A stretch of 64,000 nucleotides of DNA from contig NC_079881.1 in NCBI RefSeq assembly GCF_029227915.1, positions 2,542,001-2,606,000 of the forward strand, given 5' to 3'. Shown one piece after another: positions 49,001 to 61,994 of this stretch (positions are counted from its first letter, which is position 1; every line of letters starts with the position of its first letter). This DNA is from Hydractinia symbiolongicarpus (taxonomy: Eukaryota > Cnidaria > Hydrozoa > Anthoathecata > Hydractiniidae). Made by a program: the position numbers and the translations under genes. The notes below the pieces were generated by a model. That model was not told where the DNA came from. It saw nothing but the letters and a program-made list of their open reading frames with translations, and made no database searches.

Positions 49001-51900
49001 AAAATCCAAAATCAGTTCAATTAAGTCCCACAGTCAAACGTTTCACTGTTAAAAGCGATGTAACCTAGTAATATCCGAATACTATTGCAAAATACATGTG
49101 GGGACGAATATGTGACGCAACAGTTGTAACTGAAACGGATTGATACCATTAAAAAGTCAATAAAATGTAGTTTTTGAAACTGTCGCTATTTCTTCAGGCG
49201 GCGATAACGACTAGGATTGGTCCCACAGTAAAAAATGGCTTTTTTATTTAAATTTTTAATAAAGCGCTGCCACAGCGCCCAGTGTAATCGCTGAGTTCCA
49301 GCAATCATGTCAAGTTAAGAAGAATGTTATTTCTTGTAGTCAAACCGGCTCATTTATCACATTTATAAGGTCAAAGTCCAAAATCAGTTCAATTAAGTCC
49401 CACAGTCAAACGTTTCACTGTTAAAAGCGATGCAACCTAGTAATATCCGAATACTATTGCGAAACACATGTTGGTACGAAAATGTGACGCAACCGTAGTA
49501 ACTCAAACGGATTAACACCGTTAGAAAGTCAATGAAATGTAGTTTTTAAACCGTCTCTATTTCTTCAGCGCGAACTAACGGCTGGGATTGGTCCCAAAGT
49601 AAAAAATGACTTATTTAACTTAACTTTTAAATAAAACGCTACCACAGTGCCCAGTGCAATCGCTGAGTTCCAGCAATCAAGTCAAATTAAGAAGAATGTT
49701 ACTTCTTGTAGTCAAACTGGCTCATTTATCACATTTACAAGGTCAAAGTCCAAAATCAGTTCAATTATTTCCCACAGTCAATCGTTTCACTGTTAAAAGC
49801 GATATAACTTAGTAATATCGGAAAAATATCACTAAATACATGTTGGTATGAAAATGTGACGCAACCGTTGTAACTCAAACGGATTGACACCGCCAAGAAG
49901 TCAATGTAATGCAGTTTTTATAACTTTCTCTATTTCTTCAGCGCAAACTAACAACTGGGATTGGTCCCACAGTAAAAAATGACTTACTTAACTTAATTTT
50001 TAAACAAAACTCTACCACAGCGCCCAGTGCAATCGCTGAGTTCCAGCAATCATGTCAAATTAAGAAGAATGTTACTTCTTGTAGTCGAACTTGCTCATTT
50101 ATCACATTTATAAGGTCAAAGTCTAAAATCAGTTCAATTAATTCCCACAGTCAAACGTTTTACTGTTAAAAGCGATCCAACCTAGTAATATCCAAATACT
50201 ATCGCTAAATACATGTAAATATATGTGACGCAACCGTAATAACTCAAACGGATTGATACCGCCAAGAAGTCGATGAAATCTAGTTTTTGAGGATGTCTCT
50301 ATTTCTTCAGCGCGTGTTAACGGCCAGGATTGGTCCCACAGTAAGAAAAGACTTATTTTTCTAAATTTTTAAATAAAGCGCAACCACAGAGCCTAGTGTA
50401 ATCGCTCAATTCCAGCCATCACGTCAAATTAAGAAGAAAGTTATTCCTTGGAGACCAATTGGCTCATCTATCACATTTATAAGGACATAGTCCAGAGTCA
50501 GTTCAATTAATTACCACAGTCAATCGTTTCACTATTAAAAGGAATACAACTTAGTAAAATTGGAAGAAAATCACTAAATACATGTTGGTACGAATATGTG
50601 ACGCAACCGTTGTAACTCAAACGAATTGACACCGTTAGAAAGTCAATGAAATATAGTTTTTGAAACTGTCTCTACTTCTTCAGTGAGAACTAACGGCTAG
50701 GATTGGTCCCACAGTAAAAACAGACTTATTTATCTTAATTTTTTAACAAAGAGTTACCACAGTGCCCACTGTAATCGCTGAGTTCCAGCAATCATGTCAA
50801 ATTAAGAAGAGTGTTACTTCTTGTAGTCAAACTGGCTTATTTATCACATCTATATGGTCAAAATCCAAAATCAGTTCAATTAAGTCCCACAGTCAAACGT
50901 TTCACTGTTAAAAGCGATGTAACCTAGTAATATCCGAATACTATTGCAAAATACATGTGGGGACGAATATGTGACGCAACAGTTGTAACTGAAACGGATT
51001 GATACCATTAGAAACTCAATAAAATGTAGTTTTTGAAACTGTCGCTATTTCTTCAGGTGGCGATAACGACTAGGATTGGTCCCACAGTAAAAAATGACTT
51101 TTTTATTTAAATTTTTAATAAAACGCAGCCACAGCGCCCAGTGTAATCGCTGAGTTCCAGCAATCATGTCAAGTTAAGAAGAATGTTATTTCTTGTAGTC
51201 AAACCGGCTCATTTATCACATTTATAAGGTCAAAGTCCAAAATCAGTTCAATTAAGTCCCACAGTCAAACGTTTCACTGTTAAAAGCGATGCAACCTAGT
51301 AATATCCGAATACTATTGCGAAACACATGTTGGTACGAATATGTGATGCAACGTTGTAACTCAAACAGATTGATACAGTCAAGAAGTCGATGAAATGTAG
51401 TTTTTGAGAATGTCTCTGTTTCTTCAGCGCGTGCTAACGGCCAGGATTAGTCCCGCAGTAAAAAGAGACTTATTTATCTAACTTTTTAAATAAAGCACTA
51501 CCACAGAGCCTAGTGTGCTCGCTGAATTTCAGCAATCTTGTCGAATTAAGAAGAATGTTATTCCTTGGAGCCCAGTTGGCTCATTTATCGCATTTACAAG
51601 GTCACAGTCTAGAATCAGTTCGATTAAGTCCCACAGTCAATCGTCTCACTGTTAAAAGCGATGCAACTTAGTCATAACGGAAGAAAAACAGTAAATACAT
51701 GTTAGTACGAAAATGTGACGCAACCGTTGTAACTCAAACGGATTAACACCGTTAGAAAGTCAATGAAATGTAGTTTTTAAACCGTCCCTATTTCTTCAGC
51801 GCGAACTAACGGCTGGGATTGGTCCCAAAGTAAAAAATGACTTATTTAACTTAACTTTTAAATAAAACGCTACCACAGTGCCCAGTGCAATCGCTGAGTT
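40100..51900 (+). repeat. Higher-order repeat, 3,344-bp nine-monomer unit (4+5)
   Basis: The marker TACATGTAAATATATGTG lies at 40181, 42037, 43522, 45007, 46866, 48351 and 50210. Gaps are 1856, 1485, 1485, 1859, 1485 and 1859 bp, alternating five- and four-monomer blocks with one extra four-monomer block. From 43522 the pair repeats exactly every 3,344 bp (43522, 46866, 50210; also 45007, 48351). Confidence 0.85.
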
Positions 51901-53477
51901 CCAGCAATCAAGTGAAAGTAAGAAGAATGTTAATTCTTGTAGTCAAACTGGCTCATTTATCACATTTACAAGGTCAAAGTCCAAAATCAGTTCAATTATT
52001 TCCCACAGTCAATCGTTTCACTGTTAAAAGCGATATAACTTAGTAACATCGGAAAGATATCACTAAATACATGTTGGTACGAATATGTGACGCTACCGTT
52101 TTAACTCAAACGGATTGACACCGTTAGAAAGTCAATGAAATGTAATTTTTAAAACTATCTCTATTTCTTCAAGGCGAACTAACGGCTGGGATTGGTCCCA
52201 CAGTAAAAAATGACTTATTTAATTTAATTTATAAATAAAACTCTACCACAGTGCCCAGTGCAATCGCTGAGTTCCAGCAATCATGTCAAATTAAGAAGAA
52301 TGCTATTTCTTGTAGTCAAACTGGCTCATATATCACATTTATAAAGTCAAAGTCCAAAATCAGTTCAATTAAGTCCCACAGTCAAACGTTTCACTGTTAA
52401 AGGCGATGCAACCTAGTAACATCCGAATACTATCGCTAAATACATGTTGGTACGAATATGTGATGCAACGTTCTAACTCAAACGGATTGATACCGCCAAG
52501 AAGTCGATGAAATGCAGTTTTTGAGAATGTGTCTGTTTCTTCAGCGCGTGCTAACGGCCAGGATTAGTCCCACGGTAAAAAGAGGCTTATCTATCTAACT
52601 TTTTAAATAAAGCACGACCACAGAGCCTAGTGTACTCGCTGAATTCCAGCAATCATGTCAAATTAAGAAGAATGTTATTTCTTGTAGTCAAAGTGGCTCA
52701 TTTATCACATTTATAAGGTCAAAGTCCAAAATCAGTTCAATTAAGTCCCACAGTCAATCGTTTCACTGTTAAAAGCGATATAACTTAGTAATATCGGAAA
52801 CATATCACTAAATACATGTTGGTATGAATATGTGACGCAACCGTTGTAACTCAAACGGATTGACACCGCCAAGAAGTCAATGTAATGTAGTTTTTGAAAC
52901 TGTCTCTATTTCTTCAGCGCGAACTAACGGCTGGGATTGGTCCCACAGTAAAAAATGACTTATTTAACTTAGTTTTTAAATAAAAGGCTTCCACAGCGCC
53001 CAGTGCAATCGCTGAGTTCAAGCAACCATGTCAAATTAAGAAGAATGTTATTTCTTGTAGTCAAAATGGCTCATTTATCACATTTATAAGGTCAAAATCC
53101 AAAATCAGTTGAATTAAGTCCCACAGTCAAACGTTTCACTGATAAAAGCGATGCAACCTAGTAATATCCGAATACTATCGCTAAATACATGTGGGGACGA
53201 ATATGTTACGCAACCGTTGTAACTTAAACGGATTGATACCGTTAGAAAGTCAATGAAATGTAGTTTTTGAGAATGTCTCCATTTCTTCAGCGCGTGCTAA
53301 CGGCCAGGATTGGTCCCACAGTAAGAAAAGACTTATTTTTCTAAATTTTAAATAAAGCGCTACCACAGAGCCTAGTGTAATCGCTGAATTCCAGCCATCA
53401 CGTCAAATTAAGAAGAAAGTTATTCCTTGGAGACAAATTGGCTCATCTATCACATTTGTAAGGACATAGTCCAAAGT

Positions 53478-56400
53478 CCGTTCAATTAATTCCCACAGTC
53501 GATCGTTTCACTGTTAAAAGCACTACAACTTAGTAAAATTGAAAGAAAATTACTAAATACATGTTGGTACGAATATGTGACGCAACCGTTGTAACTCAAA
53601 CGGATTGACACTGTTAGAAAGTCAATGATATATAGTTTCTGAAACTGTCTCTACTTCTTCAGTGCGAACTAACGGCTAGCATTGGTCCCACAATAAAAAC
53701 AGACTTATTTAACTTAGTTTTTAAATAAAAGGCTACCACAACGACCAGTGCAATCGCTGAGTTCCATCAATCAGTCAAATTAAAAAGAATGTTACTTCTT
53801 GTAGTCAAACTGGCTTATTTATCATATCTATATGGTCAAAGTCCAAAATCAGTTCAATTAAGTCCCACAGTCAAACGTTTCACTGTTAAAAGCGATGCAA
53901 CCTAGTAATATCCGAATACTATCGCTAAATACATGTGGGGAGGAATATGTGACGCAACGTTATAACTCAAACGGATTGATACAGCCAAGAAGTCGATGAA
54001 ATGAAGTTTTTGAGAATGTCTCTGTTTCTTCAGCGCGTGCTAACGGCCAGGATTAGTCCCACAGTAAAAAGAAACTTATTTATCTAACTTTTTAAATAAA
54101 GCACTACCACAGAGACTAGTGTACTCGCTGAATTCCAGCAATCATGTCGAATTAAGAAGAATGTTATTCCTTGGAGCCCAGTTGGCTCATTTATTGCATT
54201 TACAAGGTCACAGTCCAGAATCAGTTCAATTAAGTCCCACAGTCAATCGTCTCACTGTTAAAAGCGATATAACTTAGTAACATCGGAAAGATATCACTAT
54301 ATACATGTTGGTACGAATATGTGATTCAACGTTGTAACTCAAACGGATTGACACCGTTAGAAAGTCAATGAAATGTAATTTTTGAAACTGTCTCTATTTC
54401 TTCAGGGCGAACTAACGGCTGGGATTGGTCCCACAGTAAAGAATGACTTATTTAACTTAATCTTTTAAAAAAACTCTACCACAGCGCCCAGTGCAATCGC
54501 TGAGTTCCAGCAATCATGTCAAATTAAGAAGAATGCTATTTCTTGTTGTCAAACTGGCTCATATATCACATTTATTATGTCAAAGTGCAAAATCAGTTCA
54601 ATTAAGTCCCACAGTCAAACATTTCACTGTTAAAGGCGATGCAACCTAGTAACATCCGAATACTATCGCTAAATACATGTTGGTGCGAATATGTGATTCA
54701 ACGTTGTAACTCAAACGGATTGATACCGCCAAGAAGTCGATGAAATGTAGTTTTTGAGAATGTCTCTGTTTCTTCAGCGCGCGATAACGGCTAGGATTGG
54801 TCCCACAGTAAAAAATGACTTTTTTATTTATATTTTTAAATGAAGTGCTACCACAGCGCCCAGTGTAATCGCTGAGTTCCGGCAATCATGTCAAATTAAG
54901 AAGAATGATATTTCTTGGGATACAGTTGGCTGACTTATCACATTTATAAGATCACAGTCCAAAGTTACTTCAATTAAGTTCCACAGTAAATCGTTTCACT
55001 TTTAAAAGCGATATAACTTAGTAATATCGGAAAGATATCACTAAATACATGTTGTTACGGATATGTGACGCAACCTTTGTAACTAAAACGGATTGATACC
55101 GCCAAGAAGTCAATGTAATGTAGTTTCTGAAACTGTCTCTATTTCTTCAGTGCGAACTAACGGCTGGGATTGGTCCCACAGTAAAAAATGACTTATTTAA
55201 CTTAGTTTTTAAATAAATGGCTTTCACAGCGCCCAGTGCAATCGCTGAGTTCCAGCAATCATGTCAAATTAAGAAGAATGTTATTTCTTTTAGTCAAACT
55301 GGCTCATTTATCACATTTATAAGGTCAAAGTCCAAAATCAGTTCAATTAAGTCCCACAGTCAAACGTTTCACTGATAAAAGCGATGCAACCTAGTAATAT
55401 CCGAATACTATCGCTAAATACATGTGGGGACGAAAATGTGACGCAACCGTTGTAACTGAAACGAATTGATACCGTTAGAAAGTCAATGAAATGTAGTTTT
55501 TGAAACTGTCGCTATTTCTTCAGCGCGTGATAACGGCTAGGATTGGTCCCACAGTGAAGAATAACTTTTTTATTTAAATTTTTAAATGAAGCGCTACCAC
55601 AGCGCCCAGTGTAATTGCTGAGTTCCGTCAATCGTGTCAAATTAAGAAGAATGTTATTTCTTGGGTCCATTTGGCTCACTCATCACATTCATAAGGTCAC
55701 AGTCCAAAGTTAGTTCAATTAATTTCCACAGTCAATCGTTTCACTTTTAAAAGCGATATAACTTAGTAATATCGGAAAAAATATCACTAAATAATTGTTG
55801 GTATGAATATGTGACGCAACCGTTGTAACTCAAACGGATTGATACCGCCAAGAAGTCAATGTAATGTAGTTTTTAAAACTGTCTCTATTATTCTTCAGCG
55901 CGAACTAACGGCTGGGATTAGTCCCACAGTAAAAAATGACTTATTTAACTTAGTTTTTAAATAAAAGGCTACCACAACGCCCAGTGCAATGGCTGAGTTC
56001 CAGCAATCATGTCAAATTAAGAAGAATGTTATTTGTTGTAGTCAAACTGGCTCATTTATCACATTTATAAGGTCAAAGTCCAAAATCAGTTCAATTAAGT
56101 CCCACAGTCAAATGTTTCACTGATAAAAGCGATGCAATTTAGTAATATCCGAATACTATCGCTAAATACATGCGGGGACGAAAATGTGACGCAACCGCTG
56201 TAACTCAAACGGGTTGATACCGTTAGAAAGTCAATGAAATGTAGTTTTTGAAACTGTCGCTATTTTTTCAGCGCGTGATAACGGCTAGGATTGGTCCCAC
56301 AGTGAAAAATAACTTTTTTATTTAAATATTTAAATGAAGCGCTACCACAGCGAGGCTGAGTTCCGGCAATCATGTCAAATTAAGAAGAATGTTATTTCCT

Positions 56401-59400
56401 GGGTCCAGTTGGCTCACTGATCACATTCATAAGGTCACAGTCCAAAGTTAGTTCAATTAAGTTCCACAGTCAATCGTTTCACTTTTAAAGGCGATATAAC
56501 TTAGTAATATCGGAAAGATATCACTAAATACATGTTGTTACGGATATGTGACGCAACCTTTGTAACTAAAACGGATTGATACCGCCAAGAAGTCAATGTA
56601 ATGTAGTTGCTGAAACTGTCTCTATTTCTTCAGTGCAAACTAACGGCTGGGATTGGTCCCACAGTAAAAAATGACTTATTTAACTTAGTTTTTAAATAAA
56701 TGGCTTTCACAGCGCCCAGTGCAATCGCTGAGTTCCAGCAATCATGTCAAATTAAGAAGAATGTTATTTCTTGTAGTCAAAGTGGCTCATTTATCACATT
56801 TATAAGGTCAAAGTCCAAAATCAGTTCAATTAAGTCCCACAGTCAAACGTTTCACTGATAAAAGCGATGCAACCTAGTAATATCCGAATACTATCGCTAA
56901 ATACATGTGGGGACGAATATGTGACGCCACCGTTGTAACTCAAACGGATTGATACCGTTAGAAAGTCAATGAAATGTAGTTTTTGAAACTATCGCTATTT
57001 CTTCAGCGCGTGATAACGGCTAGGATTGGTCCTACAGTGAAAAATAACTTTTTTATTTAATTTTTTAAATGAAGCGCTACCACAGCGCCCAGTGTAATCG
57101 TTGAGTTCCGGCAATCATGTCAAATTAAGAAGAATGTTATTTCTTGGGGTTCAATTGGCTCACTTATCACATTCATAAGGTAACAGTCCAAAGTTAGTTC
57201 AATTAAGTTCCACAGTCAATCGTTTCACTGATAAAAGCGATATAACTTAGTAATATCGGAAAAATATCACTAAATATATGTTGGTAGGAATATGTGACGG
57301 ATCCATTGTAACTCAAACGGATTGATACCGCCAAGAAGTCAATGTAATGTAGTTTTTGAAACTGTCTCTATTTCTTCAGTGCGAACTAATGGCTGGGATT
57401 GGTCCCACAGTAAAAAATGACTTACTTAACTAAGTTTTTAAATAGAGGCTTCCACAGCGCTCAGTGCAATCGCTGAGTTCCAGCAATCATGTCAAGTTAG
57501 GAAGAATGTTATTTCTTGTAGTCAAAGTGGCTCATTTATCACATTTATAAGGTCAAAGTTCAAAATCAGTTCAATTAAGTCCCACAGTCAAACGTTTCAC
57601 TGATAAAAGCGATTCAACCTAGTAATATCCGAATACTATCTCTAAATACATGTGGGGACGAATATGTGACGCAACCGTTGTAACTCAAACGGATTGATAC
57701 CGTTAGAAAGTCAATGAAATGTAGTTTTTGAAACTCCGTTCAATTAATTCCCACAGTCGATCGTTTCACTGTTAAAAGCACTACAACTTAGTAAAATTGA
57801 AAGAAAATTACTAAATACATGTTGGTACGAATATGTGACGCAACCGTTGTAACTCAAACGGATTGACACTGTTAGAAAGTCAATGATATATAGTTTCTGA
57901 AACTGTCTCTACTTCTTCAGTGCGAACTAACGGCTAGCATTGGTCCCACAATAAAAACAGACTTATTTATCCTAATTTTTTAACAAAGAGTTACCACAGT
58001 GCCCACTTTAATCGCTGAGTTCCAGCAATCATGTCAAATTAAGAAGAATGTTACTTCTTGTAGTCAAACTGGCTTATTTATCATATCTATATGGTCAAAG
58101 TCCAAAATCAGTTCAATTAAGTCCCACAGTCAAACGTTTCACTGTTAAAAGCGATGCAACCTAGTAATATCCGAATACTATCGCTAAATACATGTGGGGA
58201 GGAATATGTGACGCAACGTTATAACTCAAACGGATTGATACAGCCAAGAAGTCGATGAAATGAAGTTTTTGAGAATGTCTCTGTTTCTTCAGCGCGTGCT
58301 AACGGCCAGGATTAGTCCCACAGTAAAAAGAAACTTATTTATCTAACTTTTTAAATAAAGCACTACCACAGAGACTAGTGTACTCGCTGAATTCCAGCAA
58401 TCATGTCGAATTAAGAAGAATGTTATTCCTTGGAGCCCAGTTGGCTCATTTATTGCATTTACAAGGTCACAGTCCAGAATCAGTTCAATTAAGTCCCACA
58501 GTCAATCGTCTCACTGTTAAAAGCGATATAACTTAGTAACATCGGAAAGATATCACTATATACATGTTGGTACGAATATGTGATTCAACGTTGTAACTCA
58601 AACGGATTGACACCGTTAGAAAGTCAATGAAATGTAATTTTTGAAACTGTCTCTATTTCTTCAGGGCGAACTAACGGCTGGGATTGGTCCCACAGTAAAG
58701 AATGACTTATTTAACTTAATCTTTTAAAAAAACTCTACCACAGCGCCCAGTGCAATCGCTGAGTTCCAGCAATCATGTCAAATTAAGAAGAATGCTATTT
58801 CTTGTTGTCAAACTGGCTCATATATCACATTTATTATGTCAAAGTGCAAAATCAGTTCAATTAAGTCCCACAGTCAAACATTTCACTGTTAAAGGCGATG
58901 CAACCTAGTAACATCCGAATACTATCGCTAAATACATGTTGGTGCGAATATGTGATTCAACGTTGTAACTCAAACGGATTGATACCGCCAAGAAGTCGAT
59001 GAAATGTAGTTTTTGAGAATGTCTCTGTTTCTTCAGCGCGCGATAACGGCTAGGATTGGTCCCACAGTAAAAAATGACTTTTTTATTTATATTTTTAAAT
59101 GAAGTGCTACCACAGCGCCCAGTGTAATCGCTGAGTTCCGGCAATCATGTCAAATTAAGAAGAATGATATTTCTTGGGATACAGTTGGCTGACTTATCAC
59201 ATTTATAAGATCACAGTCCAAAGTTACTTCAATTAAGTTCCACAGTCAATCGTTTCACTTTTAAAAGCGATATAACTTAGTAATATCGGAAAGATATCAC
59301 TAAATACATGTTGTTACGGATATGTGACGCAACCTTTGTAACTAAAACGGATTGATACCGCCAAGAAGTCAATGTAATGTAGTTTCTGAAACTGTCTCTA

Positions 59401-61994
59401 TTTCTTCAGTGCGAACTAACGGCTGGGATTGGTCCCACAGTAAAAAATGACTTATTTAACTTAGTTTTTAAATAAATGGCTTTCACAGCGCCCAGTGCAA
59501 TCGCTGAGTTCCAGCAATCATGTCAAATTAAGAAGAATGTTATTTCTTTTAGTCAAACTGGCTCATTTATCACATTTATAAGGTCAAAGTCCAAAATCAG
59601 TTCAATTAAGTCCCACAGTCAAACGTTTCACTGATAAAAGCGATGCAACCTAGTAATATCCGAATACTATCGCTAAATACATGTGGGGACGAAAATGTGA
59701 CGCAACCGTTGTAACTCAAACGAATTGATACCGTTAGAAAGTCAATGAAATGTAGTTTTTGAAACTGTCGCTATTTCTTCAGCGCGTGATAACGGCTAGG
59801 ATTGGTCCCACAGTGAAGAATAACTTTTTTATTTAAATTTTTAAATGAAGCGCTACCACAGCGCCCAGTGTAATTGCTGAGTTCCGTCAATCGTGTCATA
59901 TTAAGAAGAATGTTATTTCTTGGGTCCATTTGGCTCACTCATCACATTCATAAGGTCACAGTCCAAAGTTAGTTCAATTAATTTCCACAGTCAATCGTTT
60001 CACTTTTAAAAGTGATATAACTTAGTAATATCGGAAAAAATATCACTAAATAATTGTTGGTATGAATATGTGACGCAACCGTTGTAACTCAAACGGATTG
60101 ATACCGCCAAGAAGTCAATGTAATGTAGTTTTTAAAACTGTCTCTATTATTCTTCAGCGCGAACTAACGGCTGGGATTAGTCCCACAGTAAAAAATGACT
60201 TATTTAACTTAGTTTTTAAATAAAAGGCTACCACAACGCCCAGTGCAATGGCTGAGTTCCAGCAATCATGTCAAATTAAGAAGAATGTTATTTGTTGTAG
60301 TCAAACTGGCTCATTTATCACATTTATAAGGTCAAAGTCCAAAATCAGTTCAATTAAGTCCCACAGTCAAATGTTTCACTGATAAAAGCGATGCAATTTA
60401 GTAATATCCGAATACTATCGCTAAATACATGCGGGGACGAAAATGTGACACAACCGCTGTAACTCAAACGGGTTGATACCGTTAGAAAGTCAATGAAATG
60501 TAGTTTTTGAAACTGTCGCTATTTTTTCAGCGCGTGATAACGGCTAGGATTGGTCCCACAGTGAAAAATAACTTTTTTATTTAAATATTTAAATGAAGCG
60601 CTACCACAGCGAGGCTGAGTTCCGGCAATCATGTCAAATTAAGAAGAATGTTATTTCCTGGGTCCAGTTGGCTCACTGATCACATTCATAAGGTCACAGT
60701 CCAAAGTTAGTTCAATTAAGTTCCACAGTCAATCGTTTCACTTTTAAAGGCGATATAACTTAGTAATATCGGAAAGATATCACTAAATACATGTTGTTAC
60801 GGATATGTGACGCAACCTTTGTAACTAAAACGGATTGATACCGCCAAGAAGTCAATGTAATGTAGTTGCTGAAACTGTCTCTATTTCTTCAGTGCGAACT
60901 AACGGCTGGGATTGGTCCCACAGTAAAAAATGACTTATTTAACTTAGTTTTTAAATAAATGGCTTTCACAGCGCCCAGTGCAATCGCTGAGTTCCAGCAA
61001 TCATGTCAAATTAAGAAGAATGTTATTTCTTGTAGTCAAAGTGGCTCATTTATCACATTTATAAGGTCAAAGTCCAAAATCAGTTCAATTAAGTCCCACA
61101 GTCAAACGTTTCACTGATAAAAGCGATGCAACCTAGTAATATCCGAATACTATCGCTAAATACATGTGGGGACGAATATGTGACGCCACCGTTGTAACTC
61201 AAACGGATTGATACCGTTAGAAAGTCAATGAAATGTAGTTTTTGAAACTATCGCTATTTCTTCAGCGCGTGATAACGGCTAGGATTGGTCCTACAGTGAA
61301 AAATAACTTTTTTATTTAATTTTTTAAATGAAGCGCTACCACAGCGCCCAGTGTAATCGTTGAGTTCCGGCAATCATGTCAAATTAAGAAGAATGTTATT
61401 TCTTGGGGTTCAATTGGCTCACTTATCACATTCATAAGGTAACAGTTCAAAGTTAGTTCAATTAAGTTCCACAGTCAATCGTTTCACTGGTAAAAGCGAT
61501 ATAACTTAGTAATATCGGAAAAATATCACTAAATACATGTTGGTAGGAATATGTGACGGATCCATTGTAACTCAAACGGATTGATACCGCCAAGAAGTCA
61601 ATGTAATGTAGTTTTTGAAACTGTCCCTATTTCTTCAGTGCGAACTAATGGCTGGGATTGGTCCCACAGTAAAAAATGACTTACTTAACTAAGTTTTTAA
61701 ATAGAGGCTTCCACAGCGCTCAGTGCAATCGCTGAGTTCCAGCAATCATGTCAAATTAGGAAGAATGTTATTTCTTGTAGTCAAAGTGGCTCATTTATCA
61801 CATTTATAAGGTCAAAGTTCAAAATCAGTTCAATTAAGTCCCACAGTCAAACGTTTCACTGATAAAAGCGATTCAACCTAGTAATATCCGAATACTATCT
61901 CTAAATACATGTGGGGACGAATATGTGACGCAACCGTTGTAACTCAAACGGATTGATACCGTTAGAAAGTCAATGAAATGTAGTTTTTGAAACT
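53478..61994 (+). repeat. 4,258-bp tandem duplication with out-of-register junction
   Basis: 53478-57735 and 57736-61994 are near-identical direct copies (a marker frame at 54646 recurs at 58905, offset 4,259). At 57735/57736 a monomer breaks off after GTAGTTTTTGAAACT and jumps to CCGTTCAATTAATTCCC, which belongs to the middle of a monomer. The anchor-to-anchor distance there is 541 bp, not 372. Both copies share a private small deletion (CACAGCGAGGCTGAG, about 56346 and 60605). Confidence 0.9.

Noticed and set aside
54646-59144. Identical 79-codon minus-strand frames at 54646-54885 and 58905-59144
   Set aside because: Identity is explained by the 4,258-bp tandem duplication, not by coding constraint.
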